A DNA stretch of 64,000 nucleotides from JAYFNU01 sp964460755 (GTDB taxonomy: Bacteria; Bacillota; Clostridia; Oscillospirales; Ruminococcaceae): contig CAYWQL010000008.1 in NCBI GenBank assembly GCA_964460755.1, forward strand, positions 1 through 64,000. Direction: 5' to 3'. A model generated the notes under the pieces. It ran no database searches. It was given only the letters and a program-made list of their open reading frames with translations, and was not told the DNA's origin. Shown in pieces: positions 1-9,067 of the stretch; the stretch's first letter is position 1; the number at the start of each line of letters is the position of its first letter. A program made the translations under genes and the position numbers.

Positions 1-1
1 T

Positions 2-760
2 ATTCTCATTCCCTTCGTCGGCACGTCGCTCGGCGCGGCAATGGTTTTCCTTGTAAAAAAAGAAATTAACCCTTCTATTCAAAAGCTGTTGCTCGGCTTC
101 GCGTCGGGCGTTATGATAGCGGCGTCGGTTTGGTCGCTCCTTATACCCGCCATTGAGATGTCGCAGACGCAGGGCAGAATCGCGTGGATTCCCCCGTCGG
201 TTGGCTTTTTTGTCGGTATGGGCTTTTTGCTTCTTCCCGACCGAGCTATTCCGCATTTAGATATGGAAACCGACAAGCCGCGGGGGATAAAATCGACATT
301 CGGAAAATCGGCGATGCTCGTGCTCGCCGTAACCCTTCACAACATTCCCGAGGGAATGGCGGTCGGGGTAGTTTTCGCGGGCGCGCTTTCGGGCGACACG
401 GGCATTTCCCTTGCGGGCGCTTTCGCACTCGCTGTCGGCATTGCCATTCAAAATATTCCCGAGGGCGCGGTTATCTCTATGCCGCTTCTCGGCGAAGGAA
501 TGAGCAATCGTCGGGCGTTTCAATACGGTACTCTATCGGGAATTGTCGAGCCGATTGGCGCGGCTATAACCATTTTTTTAACGGGCATCATCACACCTGT
601 GCTTCCGTACATTCTTTCCTTTGCGGCCGGAGCTATGATGTACGTCGTCGTAGCGGAGCTTATCCCCGAGGCTCAAGCCGGAGAAGACGCAAGCACGGGA
701 ACAATCGGCGTCGCCCTCGGCTTTGCGCTAATGATGGTACTCGACGTGGCGCTGGGGTAA
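2..760 (+). CDS. ZIP family metal transporter (5' end outside window)
   Basis: Membrane permease of the ZIP family, which moves zinc or other divalent metals toward the cytoplasm. The frame is open from base 2, with IPFVGTSLGAAMVF before the first Met at base 41, so the gene starts upstream of the window. The family signature lies in two helices: HNIPEGMAVG at about residues 114-123 and a second NIPEGA at about 152-157 (numbered from base 2), the His/Asn/Glu metal site of ZIP helices IV and V. At least six hydrophobic segments are visible. No SD or promoter can be judged. It is followed by about 190 bases of AT-rich DNA with a weak hairpin near 788-816 but no clear terminator. The family call is firm; the metal is not known. 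Confidence 0.9.
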   Translation: MLIPFVGTSLGAAMVFLVKKEINPSIQKLLLGFASGVMIAASVWSLLIPAIEMSQTQGRIAWIPPSVGFFVGMGFLLLPDRAIPHLDMETDKPRGIKSTFGKSAMLVLAVTLHNIPEGMAVGVVFAGALSGDTGISLAGAFALAVGIAIQNIPEGAVISMPLLGEGMSNRRAFQYGTLSGIVEPIGAAITIFLTGIITPVLPYILSFAAGAMMYVVVAELIPEAQAGEDASTGTIGVALGFALMMVLDVALG

Positions 761-890
761 GAAATCAAAATTCACGCCTAAAATAAAGGCTTTTTCGTTT
801 AAAAAACGGTAAAGCCGAAAGTTAAATTTTGCGTTGTTTTTCGTCGCTTTAAAAACAAAATGTAAGATTTTATTTATCTTTTTGTTGTGC

Positions 891-917
891 TATAGTTATA
901 TTGTCCTTGTATAGTTA
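891..917 (+). promoter_or_regulatory. Direct repeat upstream of ABC exporter operon
   Basis: TATAGTTA occurs twice, at 891-898 and 910-917, about 36 bases before the permease start. Paired direct repeats upstream of an operon that encodes its own OmpR-type regulator are a typical binding arrangement for such regulators. The second copy contains TATAGT, which could serve as a -10 box, but no good -35 is seen 17 bases before it. This is a candidate operator/promoter only. Confidence 0.3.
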
Positions 918-952
918 AGCTATAAAATCAAACGTCGAGGGAAAAACGGTTT

Positions 953-3247
953 ATGTGGCTAAAAAAACTAATTAAGAAAAAATATCAATTTCTCCTTATC
1001 GCGCTTATGCTCGGCTTCGCAACCATTATCTTTGCGGCGTGCATAAGCTTCGTTGCCGAAACGACCGCCTACACAAAAAAATATGTATCCTTTGAAAATT
1101 GCCCAAGACTCGTCACGGTAACGGCAAAGGAATATTCCGACGATTACTTTTCTTTTTTTCCAAGTCTTATGGAAAAAACCGACCGCATTGAGCGATGCGA
1201 CGCAACGATTTTCGAAAAATCCCTTTGGTTCGGCGATAAGCAAATGAAATCCTACATTAACCTCGCGTATCACGTCGACGATATCGACAGCTTTATGCAT
1301 AATCTAAAGCTGCTTGAGGGAAAAGGCTCCGCTCCAGGCTTCGGCGAAGTTTGGATTAACTCGGTTACCGCGGACACCTACGGCATAAAGCTTAATGACT
1401 TTGTTCGCCTTGGCGAGGGAAAGTGCAAATCCTTCCGCGTGAGCGGAATTGTGGCGACGCCCGTTTGCCCGTCGCCCTATATGGGGCTTCTTCCCTACTA
1501 TGTGAATTCCGAAACCGCAAAGCTATTAAGCGGCTTCCCTGTCACCGGCTTCTCCTTTTTCTCAAACAGCGAGATGCCCGCGTCGGAATATAAGGAGCTT
1601 GTTCCCGACAGATTTTTTGTGGACGGCATTTATGCGCTCGGAGCCGACTCGATAGAACAAAGCATTTCGTATCTCGCGACAATATTCGGCGGCGTCGGCA
1701 TTCTCGCAGCGCTCATAGTTTTCGTCGTTTCCCTTGTCGTCATTCGTTTCATTATTATTTCTACCCTTGCGCGGGAATACGTCGAAATCGGAACCTACAA
1801 GGCGCTTGGCTTCACAGAAAAAGAAATTGTCGGCTTCTATTTAAAAAGCTTCGCGGCGGCCGGCGCGGCGGGAATATTGCTTGGCGGACTTATTAGCTTT
1901 CCAATTTCGCATTATCTTTGCAATATGGTCATTCGTCATCTTGGAACCTTTAAGCTAACGCACCTTTCGATTATCACAACTCTCGGCGTAATGGCTCTGC
2001 TTTGTGTTGTGCTTATTCTCGGCGTTCTTATAGCGCTTAACAGAATTAAAAAAGTCACACCTGTCGAGGCTTTTTCGATAAACAGCGGTTCTTCAAAAAA
2101 GAAAATCGGAAAATCTCTTATAAAAAACGCCTACTCTCCCCTCTCTGTCGCAATAAACGATATCACCCGAACAAAAAGCACCACCCTTATTACCATCGCC
2201 GTGCTTACCGTTTCGTTTTATATGTCCATTCTGTTTTTGTCGCTGAACTATTCTCTGCAGCGCATGGATACCATGACAGGCGAATGGTTTTGCTTCCCGC
2301 AGTATTCGGCTATTGTCGCCGTCGACGGTCAAAATCCCGCAATGGACGAGTTCTTTGAGAATTCCGAGGTTGTGAAAAAGCACGTCTACAACAACACCGA
2401 CGTTCATCTTTCGGGCATACGCTCAAAATATGATATTGATATGAACAGCGTCTACGCCAATATGTTTTCCGACTGCTCCAAGGAGGCTCTTGGGCTTCCC
2501 CTCGTCAAGGGCAGACATCCCGCAAGCGACGAGGAAATCCTTATGTCCTACGACCTTTCAAAAAAGCTCGGTCTGACGGTCGGAGACTGGTTTAGCCTTG
2601 AAAACGATACCTATTCAAACGACTATCTCATAACCGGCATTTATTCAACTATGTTCAACGGCGGACTCAGCATAATTATCGACGGCGAGGAATTTTCCAA
2701 CTTCGGGAAGCCCGACCGATACAGCTCGCTTCTCATCTTCGCGAACGACAACGTTTCGTACAGCACGCTTGAGCAAATTATTAAAAGTCGTTTTACAAAC
2801 GTGTCAATTTCTCGCACAGAGGCGTTCTTGGAGGGCTCAAAAAGCTCAATTAACAGCATTTCAAAGCCGCTGACCACCCTTTTTGCCGTCATTTTTTCGC
2901 TTTTCAGTATTTTGAATATTATAAATCTTCTTATTATGAACAATATCGAAAACCGCCGACAATACGGCGTGCTTAAAGCGATGGGCTTCACCAACGGATA
3001 TATCTGCTTAAAAAATCTTTTGCGAATCGCGCTTCTTGCGGTGCTTTCCGCCGCGCTCGCAGTGCTAATACATTCTGTTTTGTCTGAGCAGCTGTTCTTC
3101 GCAATAATACATGTGTACGGGCTAATCCTTAATTCCAAGCTCACCGCGCTCGTCACGGCGGTTCTCTTCGCAATCATTATTCTTACAACGGCGATGTTCA
3201 CCCTCCCGCTGCGTAAGATATCCCCAACCGAGCTTATGGAGGAATAA
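953..3247 (+). CDS. FtsX-like ABC transporter permease, duplicated
   Basis: Membrane subunit of a MacB/LolC-type ABC system, 764 residues. One helix lies near residues 13-35, followed by an extracytoplasmic MacB-like domain and an FtsX domain with three helices (about 235-390). The unit then repeats: helix near 410-430, a second extracytoplasmic domain, and a second FtsX domain (about 640-764, with RRQYGVLKAMGFT). This gives eight predicted helices, unlike the ten-helix BceB permeases. The ATPase starts 31 bases downstream and a response regulator and kinase follow, so the complex probably handles a compound sensed by that pair, for example a cell-envelope-active peptide. That substrate is inference. 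The start ATG follows GAGGG with an 11-base gap. Confidence 0.88.
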   Translation: MWLKKLIKKKYQFLLIALMLGFATIIFAACISFVAETTAYTKKYVSFENCPRLVTVTAKEYSDDYFSFFPSLMEKTDRIERCDATIFEKSLWFGDKQMKSYINLAYHVDDIDSFMHNLKLLEGKGSAPGFGEVWINSVTADTYGIKLNDFVRLGEGKCKSFRVSGIVATPVCPSPYMGLLPYYVNSETAKLLSGFPVTGFSFFSNSEMPASEYKELVPDRFFVDGIYALGADSIEQSISYLATIFGGVGILAALIVFVVSLVVIRFIIISTLAREYVEIGTYKALGFTEKEIVGFYLKSFAAAGAAGILLGGLISFPISHYLCNMVIRHLGTFKLTHLSIITTLGVMALLCVVLILGVLIALNRIKKVTPVEAFSINSGSSKKKIGKSLIKNAYSPLSVAINDITRTKSTTLITIAVLTVSFYMSILFLSLNYSLQRMDTMTGEWFCFPQYSAIVAVDGQNPAMDEFFENSEVVKKHVYNNTDVHLSGIRSKYDIDMNSVYANMFSDCSKEALGLPLVKGRHPASDEEILMSYDLSKKLGLTVGDWFSLENDTYSNDYLITGIYSTMFNGGLSIIIDGEEFSNFGKPDRYSSLLIFANDNVSYSTLEQIIKSRFTNVSISRTEAFLEGSKSSINSISKPLTTLFAVIFSLFSILNIINLLIMNNIENRRQYGVLKAMGFTNGYICLKNLLRIALLAVLSAALAVLIHSVLSEQLFFAIIHVYGLILNSKLTALVTAVLFAIIILTTAMFTLPLRKISPTELMEE

Positions 3248-3278
3248 CGGCGAAGCCGCTTTAGAAAGGATAAAAGCT

Positions 3279-4034
3279 ATGAAAAACATTATCATCAAAA
3301 CCGACAGGCTTTGTAAAAGCTTCGTCGCGGGAAAGACCTCTAATAACGTGCTTCGCAACATCGACCTTGAAATATACGAGGGCGACTTCACCATTATAAT
3401 GGGAAGCTCGGGAAGCGGAAAATCCACCCTTTTGTATTCCATTTCAACTATGGACAAGCCCACAAGCGGAACGGTAAATCTTCTTGGTCACAATCTTTAT
3501 GAACTCAGTCCGAAGGAAATCGCGAGCGTGCGAAAAAAAGAAATATCCTTCGTTTTCCAAAGTATGAACCTTTTAACCGAGCTCAACGCCTTTGAAAACA
3601 TCGCCTACTGCGGCTACGGCACAAACAGCAAGGCGAACATCAACAAAAAAACAGAAGAGCTTTTGAAAATGCTCGAGCTCACCGACTCACGGCAAAAATA
3701 CCCCTCCGAGCTTTCGGGCGGACAACAACAGCGTATTGCCATCGGGAGGGCGCTAATCGGCGGAGCTAAAATAATCTTCGGCGACGAACCGACAGGCGCC
3801 CTCAATTCCTCCATGGGAAATCAGGTGCTTGATATATTTACCTCGCTCAACAACGACGGTCAGTCGATAGTTATGGTAACCCACGACATCAAGGCGGCAG
3901 CGAGGGCGACACGCCTTCTTTATCTTTCCGACGGAAAAATAAACGGCGAGCTCAATCTCGGGAAATACACAGAGGAAAACAAGCGTCAGCGCGAACAGCG
4001 AATTTTCGAATTTCTCAACGAGCACAACTGGTAA
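3279..4034 (+). CDS. ABC transporter ATP-binding protein (MacB/LolD type)
   Basis: Cytoplasmic ATPase of 251 residues that powers the FtsX-type permease encoded just upstream. Walker A is GSSGSGKST (about residues 42-50), the Q-loop lies in VFQSMN, the signature is LSGGQQQR, Walker B is IIFGDEPTGAL, and the switch histidine is in MVTHD. The GDEPTG(A/N)L(N/D) block is characteristic of the LolD/MacB/FtsE group. An SD (AGAAAGGA) precedes the ATG. The C-terminal tail after about residue 225 is basic and may contact the permease. The four genes from 953 to 6125 run in one direction, with an extra promoter before the regulator. Confidence 0.93.
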   Translation: MKNIIIKTDRLCKSFVAGKTSNNVLRNIDLEIYEGDFTIIMGSSGSGKSTLLYSISTMDKPTSGTVNLLGHNLYELSPKEIASVRKKEISFVFQSMNLLTELNAFENIAYCGYGTNSKANINKKTEELLKMLELTDSRQKYPSELSGGQQQRIAIGRALIGGAKIIFGDEPTGALNSSMGNQVLDIFTSLNNDGQSIVMVTHDIKAAARATRLLYLSDGKINGELNLGKYTEENKRQREQRIFEFLNEHNW

Positions 4035-4041
4035 TCTCTGC

Positions 4042-4070
4042 TTTACAAAGCAAAGCATTAAATGTACAAT
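4042..4070 (+). promoter_or_regulatory. Promoter for response regulator/kinase pair
   Basis: TTTACA at 4042-4047 and TACAAT at 4065-4070 are separated by exactly 17 bases, about 40 bases before the regulator start. This would let the two-component genes be transcribed independently of the ABC genes. Sequence match only. Confidence 0.5.
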
Positions 4071-4110
4071 AAAAGTATAAAAATCGACATTATGAGGGGG
4101 CGTGGCGGCG

Positions 4111-4809
4111 ATGGCAAACGAAAAAATACTCATCATTGAGGACAACGAAGAGCTTGTTGAAATAATGGTTAACTTTCTGAAAAGCGACAACTATGTCACA
4201 CGCTCGGCGACGAACGGCGAAGCAGGCATACAGGCTGCGAAGGCGTTTTCCCCACAGCTCATTATTCTCGACATTATGCTCCCAAAGGTGGACGGAATTG
4301 AGGTTCTTCGGACGATTAGAACCGTTTCCAACGTGCCGATTATGATTATCTCGGCAAAAAGCGAGGACACCGACAAGCTTTTGCTTTTAGGCATTGGTGC
4401 CGACGATTACCTCACAAAGCCCTTTTCGCTTATTGAGCTTGGCGCACGGGTGCGTTCCCATCTTCGGCGCTTCACAACTCTTGGCAGCGAAACCGCCCCG
4501 AAGGACAACGGCGAGGGCGTGAGGAGCTACGGAGAAATCACTATTGACGTCGCCTGCCATAGAGTCACGGTACGCGGAAAAGAGGTCGAGCTCACCTCTA
4601 AGGAGTTTAAGCTTCTGGACTTTTTCACCCTTCATCCGTCGCAGGTCTTCTCAAAGGAACAGCTTATCGACAGCGTCTGGGGATATTCGGAATATATCGA
4701 CCTTAACACCATAACCGTCTACGTCGGTCGCCTTCGCGAAAAGCTTGCCCTCGACGGAAAATGCTATATCAAAACGGTATGGGGAGTCGGCTATAAATGG
4801 GAGATATAA
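4111..4809 (+). CDS. OmpR-family response regulator
   Basis: Two-domain DNA-binding regulator of 232 residues. The receiver domain has the acidic pair ED near residue 10, the phospho-acceptor Asp in ILDIMLP (about residue 53), the conserved Ser/Thr region (IISAKS) and the Lys in LTKPF. A winged helix follows from about residue 130 and ends in VWGVGYKWE. A GTG at 4102 in the same frame is an alternative start, but it sits one base from the GAGGGGG ribosome site at 4094-4100, so ATG 4111 (10-base spacing) is preferred. The kinase gene overlaps its 3' end by 13 bases, which implies translational coupling. It probably controls the adjacent ABC operon. Confidence 0.92.
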   Translation: MANEKILIIEDNEELVEIMVNFLKSDNYVTRSATNGEAGIQAAKAFSPQLIILDIMLPKVDGIEVLRTIRTVSNVPIMIISAKSEDTDKLLLLGIGADDYLTKPFSLIELGARVRSHLRRFTTLGSETAPKDNGEGVRSYGEITIDVACHRVTVRGKEVELTSKEFKLLDFFTLHPSQVFSKEQLIDSVWGYSEYIDLNTITVYVGRLREKLALDGKCYIKTVWGVGYKWEI

Positions 4810-6125
4810 TCCGGCGAAAGCTTTATATGAGTATAATTGCAGTCCTGAGCATACTTTTGCTTGTGACTGCTTTGTTGTGTGCAAGCGGAATAAAAAAAGC
4901 ACTAGCCACCCCGAACATAAACGCCGCCCAAACCGAGGTCAGCCTTCTCGTTTCACAGCTTGAGGAGTCGAACGGATATATTTTTTACACTAACTATCAC
5001 TACGCCGTCATAAATTTGGACGGAACCGTCGCTTACAGCAAGGGCATTCGGCTCAATCGAAAAGTCAATCTTCATTCCCTTGGAGCTCCCACATCCGAGT
5101 ACCTTCTCGTTCCCTTCGAACAGGACGGTGAAATGGCGGGTTTTGTATACGTCGAGCTTCAACCGTATTTCTGCGAAAAAAATACCGCGCCCGTCGTCCT
5201 ATGGTCGGGCGTTTTTCTTGCCGCCCTCGCCTTTTCTCTTTTTGCGGGCGGTTCGCTTCTTTCCACAATAAAAAACGACGTTTTCGAGCCCATAAGTCAG
5301 CTTCATTCCTCAACCTGCGACATACTTTACGGTCGGCTCGACAAGCCCGTTCGATATGACTATGACGGAGAAATCGGAACCCTTTGCCACGATTTTGAGC
5401 TTATGCGAACCGAGCTTTCCGACGGACTTCGCCGCGAAAAGCGACTTAAGGATAACGAAAAGCTGCTTATGGCAAGCATCAGTCACGACCTGAAAACCCC
5501 GCTCGCCACCGTCAGCGGATACCTTGAAAGCATCTGCCTTGGCGTGGTGACCGACGAGCAGGACGTCAAGCGATACTGCAAAAACGCCCTCGACAAAACC
5601 GTGCTTCTCGGAAAAATGACAAACGACATCTTGGAGCATTCAAAGGCCGAGCTTCGTCAGCTGTCTATTGAAAAAAAAGAGGTATATTCCGCTGAATTTT
5701 TCGGCGAGCTTACAACCCTTCTTTCCTTTGACGCAAAAAGCAGGGGCTTCACACTTACAACGGGCGATATTCCAAACGTAATAATAAGTCTTGACCAAAC
5801 GAGGATAGCGCAGGTGCTCGAAAACCTCGTCGGAAACTCCTTCAAGTACGGCATCGAGGGCGGCGAAATCAACATTTCCTTTTCACAAACGCCCAAACTG
5901 CTTTTCGTCACGGTCAAGGACAACGGTCAGGGCATTTCCCCCGAAGACCTCCCCTTTGTGTTCAATCGCTTTTTCCGCGGCGACAAGGCGCGAACACAAA
6001 AAATCCCCGGCTCGGGGCTCGGTCTTTCCATAGTGAAATATATCGTCGAGCAGCACGGCGGAACGATTGAATGCGACAGTATTTTGGGCTGCGGCACCGA
6101 GATGAGATTTTCGCTTAAAATATAG
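4797..6125 (+). CDS. Sensor histidine kinase
   Basis: Membrane kinase of 442 residues, partner of the regulator it overlaps. Helices lie at about residues 12-32 and 133-155, with an extracytoplasmic sensor of about 100 residues between them and then a HAMP-like linker. The phospho-accepting His is His230 in SISHDLKTPL. The ATPase domain carries the N box (ENLVGNSFKYG), G1 (DNGQGIS), F box (FVFNRFFRGD) and G2 (GSGLGLSIV). All catalytic motifs are intact. The sensor is larger than in intramembrane-sensing BceS kinases, so direct ligand detection outside the membrane is possible. The signal is unknown. Confidence 0.92.
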   Translation: MGDIIRRKLYMSIIAVLSILLLVTALLCASGIKKALATPNINAAQTEVSLLVSQLEESNGYIFYTNYHYAVINLDGTVAYSKGIRLNRKVNLHSLGAPTSEYLLVPFEQDGEMAGFVYVELQPYFCEKNTAPVVLWSGVFLAALAFSLFAGGSLLSTIKNDVFEPISQLHSSTCDILYGRLDKPVRYDYDGEIGTLCHDFELMRTELSDGLRREKRLKDNEKLLMASISHDLKTPLATVSGYLESICLGVVTDEQDVKRYCKNALDKTVLLGKMTNDILEHSKAELRQLSIEKKEVYSAEFFGELTTLLSFDAKSRGFTLTTGDIPNVIISLDQTRIAQVLENLVGNSFKYGIEGGEINISFSQTPKLLFVTVKDNGQGISPEDLPFVFNRFFRGDKARTQKIPGSGLGLSIVKYIVEQHGGTIECDSILGCGTEMRFSLKI

Positions 6126-6145
6126 CTAACCGAAAGGACTTCAAT

Positions 6146-6970
6146 ATGATAGAACTGCCCGAAGCGCTGACGCTTGCAAAACAGCTTAACGACACCGTAA
6201 AAGGCAAAGCCATCGAACGCGTTTTGCCTGCAACTAAGCTCCATAAATTCTGCTGGTTTAACGGCGAAGCGAGCGACTACGACGCCAAGATAAAGGGTCG
6301 CGCCATAATCTCCGCCGAGGGCTTCGGAATATATTCCGAGCTTGTTTTCGAGGGCGGAATAAAGCTTTGTGTGAACGACGGAATTAACCTGCGTCTTATT
6401 CCGCGCGCCGAAGCCCCAAAAGATTATCAGCTTCTTATAGAGCTGTCCGACGGTACTGCTCTTGTCTTCACCGTCGCGATGTACGGCGGAATTATTTTGC
6501 ACGACGGAACCTATGACAACGAATACTACCTAAAAAGCCGCGGTGCTCTTTCTCCCTTCGACCACGAATTTTCAAAGCACTACTACGCCACCCTTGAAAA
6601 CGCCAAGCCGGCTCTTAGCGCCAAGGCTTTTCTTGCGACCGAACAGCGTTTTCCCGGCATTGGCAACGGCGTTTTGCAGGACATATTGTTTTCGTCTAAG
6701 CTTCACCCCAAACGCAAAATTTCAACACTAAACTCATCGGAGCGCGACAACCTTCTCGGCTGCGCCGTTTCCACCCTCAGAGATATGACTGAGTTGGGAG
6801 GTCGCGACACCGAAAAAGACCTGTTTGGCGCAAAGGGCGGCTATTTAACCAAAATGTCGAAGAATACCCTTGCGGCGGGCTGTCCCGTCTGCGGCGGCGA
6901 AATCACAAAGGAAGCGTATCTCGGCGGCTCGGTCTACTATTGCCCGCATTGTCAGCCGCTAATAAAATAA
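6146..6970 (+). CDS. Fpg/Nei-like DNA glycosylase homologue, no catalytic Pro
   Basis: A 274-residue member of the Fpg/Nei fold. It shows the beta-sandwich N domain, an H2TH region (FPGIGNGVLQDIL, about residues 170-182) and a C-terminal zinc finger with CPVC and CPHC pairs. Active family members begin Met-Pro-Glu, and the exposed proline is the nucleophile after Met removal. Here the protein begins MIELPE, with Ile at position 2 and Glu at 3. Met is unlikely to be removed before Ile, so normal glycosylase/AP-lyase chemistry would not be expected. Similar MIELPE proteins are, to my knowledge, common in Clostridia, so this looks like a sub-family rather than a mutation. It lies 20 bases after the kinase gene and ends at a strong terminator. 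Confidence 0.8.
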   Translation: MIELPEALTLAKQLNDTVKGKAIERVLPATKLHKFCWFNGEASDYDAKIKGRAIISAEGFGIYSELVFEGGIKLCVNDGINLRLIPRAEAPKDYQLLIELSDGTALVFTVAMYGGIILHDGTYDNEYYLKSRGALSPFDHEFSKHYYATLENAKPALSAKAFLATEQRFPGIGNGVLQDILFSSKLHPKRKISTLNSSERDNLLGCAVSTLRDMTELGGRDTEKDLFGAKGGYLTKMSKNTLAAGCPVCGGEITKEAYLGGSVYYCPHCQPLIK

Positions 6971-6985
6971 ACTGAACAAAAAAAC

Positions 6986-7017
6986 GAGCTTCCGAAATCG
7001 GAAGCTCTGTTTTTATT
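6986..7017. terminator. Bidirectional intrinsic terminator
   Basis: A perfect 10-base palindrome (GAGCTTCCGA at 6986-6995 and its complement at 6998-7007) is flanked by an A-rich tract before and a T-rich tract after. It can end the plus-strand glycosylase transcript and the convergent minus-strand pot operon. Confidence 0.85.
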
Positions 7018-7028
7018 TGCGTTTTTTA

Positions 7029-8240
7029 TTAATAATTCGGCTTGTTTTTCTTCTTCGCACGAACGACCAAAATCGCAATCGCGCCGACTATCGCAAGTCC
7101 TAAGAAAATCGGAACGATATAGTTGCTCGCGCCCTTGTTGTAGCTTAATATTTCGGTCCAAAGCTCGTCGATAAGGGTGTTCGTTTTGTCGGGAAGATGC
7201 TTAAATACCTCGGTTTTAGCAAGCACCTCATCGTCCACATAAACCATATTTTCAACTTCTTCGTCAATATCCAAAAGCTCCTTTGCCGCCGAAATCGGCG
7301 TCGCATAGCCTATATAAGTAACGTTTGCGGCGGATACCACCGGCTCGCACATAAAGTTAATAAACATTTCGGCGGCTTCCTTGTTTTCACAGCCCGTCGG
7401 GATAACCATCGCATCGACAAAATAGTTCGTGCCTTCTTTGGGAACCGCGAAGGCAAGGTCGGGGTTTTCGCTCATCATTGTAACAGCGTCGCCGACATAG
7501 TAGGGCGCAATAGCCGCCTCGCCGCCCTCCATTTTATTGAATATTTCGTCCATAACGTAGGCTTGAACAAGCTCCTTTTGCTTCATTAGCTCGTTTGCCG
7601 CCGCGCGAAGCTCGTCCTCATTGGTCGTGTTGAGCGAATATCCAAGGCGCTGAAGCGCTATGCCGAAGGCATCGCGCGAATTGCTGAACATAAGAATATT
7701 ACCGCTGTATTTTGAGTCCCAAAGGGCGTCCCAAGAATCGACTTCGCCATCGACAATGGTTGTGTTATAAATAAGTCCGACTATGCCCCAAGTGTAGGGA
7801 ACGGAATATTCGTCGGCGGGGTCGTAATCAAGCCCCTTATATTTTGCGTCGACAAGCGAGGCGTTTGGAATATTGTTATAGTCGAGCTTTTCGACCATTC
7901 CCTCGTTAATCATTCTCGCTATCATATAGTCCGACGGAATAATTACGTCGTACTGCGCGCCGCCGCTCTTGATTTTGGCGTACATCTCCTCGTTTGAGGC
8001 AAAGGTCGTGTAGTGAACGGCAATACCCGTCAGCTCCTCGAACTCCTTAATTGTATCGACCGAGTCCTCCGAGCCGTCGGAAATATATTCGCCCCAGTTA
8101 TAGACGTTAAGGGTTATTCCGGCGTCCTTGAAACGGTCGTAGCCGCTCGACTTAAAATCGGTTAGGCTCCCCGCACAAATCGGAAGGCACATAACCGCAA
8201 CCAGAAGCAAGCATAAAACTAAACTAACAATTCTTTTCAT
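7029..8240 (-). CDS. potD: Spermidine/putrescine-binding protein, C-terminally anchored
   Basis: Extracytoplasmic substrate receptor of a polyamine ABC transporter, 403 residues. An N-terminal signal peptide (about residues 1-24) ends near LPICAGS without a canonical lipobox. The mature part starts LNVYNWGEYI, the classic PotD/PotF opening, and contains the periplasmic-binding fold (VIIPSDYMIARM, GIVGLIYNT). The C-terminus carries a hydrophobic helix followed by RAKKKNK, a membrane anchor instead of the usual lipid anchor. Its start codon shares bases with the potC stop, and it is last in the potABCD operon. Specificity between putrescine and spermidine cannot be told from the sequence. Confidence 0.93.
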   Translation of the reverse strand: MKRIVSLVLCLLLVAVMCLPICAGSLTDFKSSGYDRFKDAGITLNVYNWGEYISDGSEDSVDTIKEFEELTGIAVHYTTFASNEEMYAKIKSGGAQYDVIIPSDYMIARMINEGMVEKLDYNNIPNASLVDAKYKGLDYDPADEYSVPYTWGIVGLIYNTTIVDGEVDSWDALWDSKYSGNILMFSNSRDAFGIALQRLGYSLNTTNEDELRAAANELMKQKELVQAYVMDEIFNKMEGGEAAIAPYYVGDAVTMMSENPDLAFAVPKEGTNYFVDAMVIPTGCENKEAAEMFINFMCEPVVSAANVTYIGYATPISAAKELLDIDEEVENMVYVDDEVLAKTEVFKHLPDKTNTLIDELWTEILSYNKGASNYIVPIFLGLAIVGAIAILVVRAKKKNKPNY

Positions 8241-9067
8241 TAAACTCTTTTTTCCTTTTCTAATTTATTTTCACTTTTTATATCGTGATAGTTTGTCACA
8301 ATAAGAAGCAGCAGCACAACAACGAACAGAAGGGTTGAAAGAGCGTTGATTTCGGGACTTACCTTTCTTCGCGTCATTGAGAAAATCGCAATCGGCAGCG
8401 TCTGCGCCGTCCCCGACGTAAAGTAGCTTATGACGAAGTCGTCGATAGAATAGGTCAGCGCCATAAGAAAGCCGGTCATAATTCCCGGCATAATTTCGGG
8501 AATAACAACCTTAAAGAAGGCTTGATACCTGTTGCAGCCGAGGTCAAGCGCCGCCTCATAAATATGCTTATCCATCTGACGAAGCTTTGGACTGACTGAA
8601 AGGATAACATAAGGCAAATTGAAGGTGATATGCGCCAAGATAAGGGTTCCTATTCCCATATCGGTTTCTATGCCAATCGTTGAAAGGAAGGTCCTTATTA
8701 CGACGAACAGAAGAAGCATCGAAACACCGGTCACAATTTCGGGATTGACGACAGGAATATAGGTCGTGTTCATAACAACGAAGCGGGGCCATTTTTTCAT
8801 TGCCGAAATGCCCACCGCCGCCGCCGTACCGAGCACCGTCGCGACAACCGAAGAAATCGCCGCCACGACAAGGGTCACTAAAAGCGCCTTCAGCACCATT
8901 TCGTTTTTGAAAAGCTCGCCGTACCACTTTAAAGTAAAGCCCGTAAAAACGTTGCGGCTTTTTGATTCATTAAAGGAAAATACTATTAAGACAACTATCG
9001 GGATATAAAGGAATGCGAACATAAGCCCCGTATATATCTTTGACAGAGCACCCTGTTTTAAAGTCAT
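8240..9067 (-). CDS. potC: Polyamine ABC transporter permease PotC
   Basis: Inner membrane permease of 275 residues with about six helices. The cytoplasmic EAA loop is visible as EAALDLGCNRYQAFFKVVIP (about residues 170-190), where PotA docks. It begins four bases inside the end of potB and runs into potD, so the three products are made from one message. The final 20 residues are charged. The PotC assignment rather than PotB rests on gene order A-B-C-D and the short N-terminus. Confidence 0.93.
   Translation of the reverse strand: MTLKQGALSKIYTGLMFAFLYIPIVVLIVFSFNESKSRNVFTGFTLKWYGELFKNEMVLKALLVTLVVAAISSVVATVLGTAAAVGISAMKKWPRFVVMNTTYIPVVNPEIVTGVSMLLLFVVIRTFLSTIGIETDMGIGTLILAHITFNLPYVILSVSPKLRQMDKHIYEAALDLGCNRYQAFFKVVIPEIMPGIMTGFLMALTYSIDDFVISYFTSGTAQTLPIAIFSMTRRKVSPEINALSTLLFVVVLLLLIVTNYHDIKSENKLEKEKRV

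Noticed and set aside
788..816. Terminator after the ZIP gene
   Set aside because: A GGCTTT/AAAGCC hairpin is possible, but no T tract follows it.
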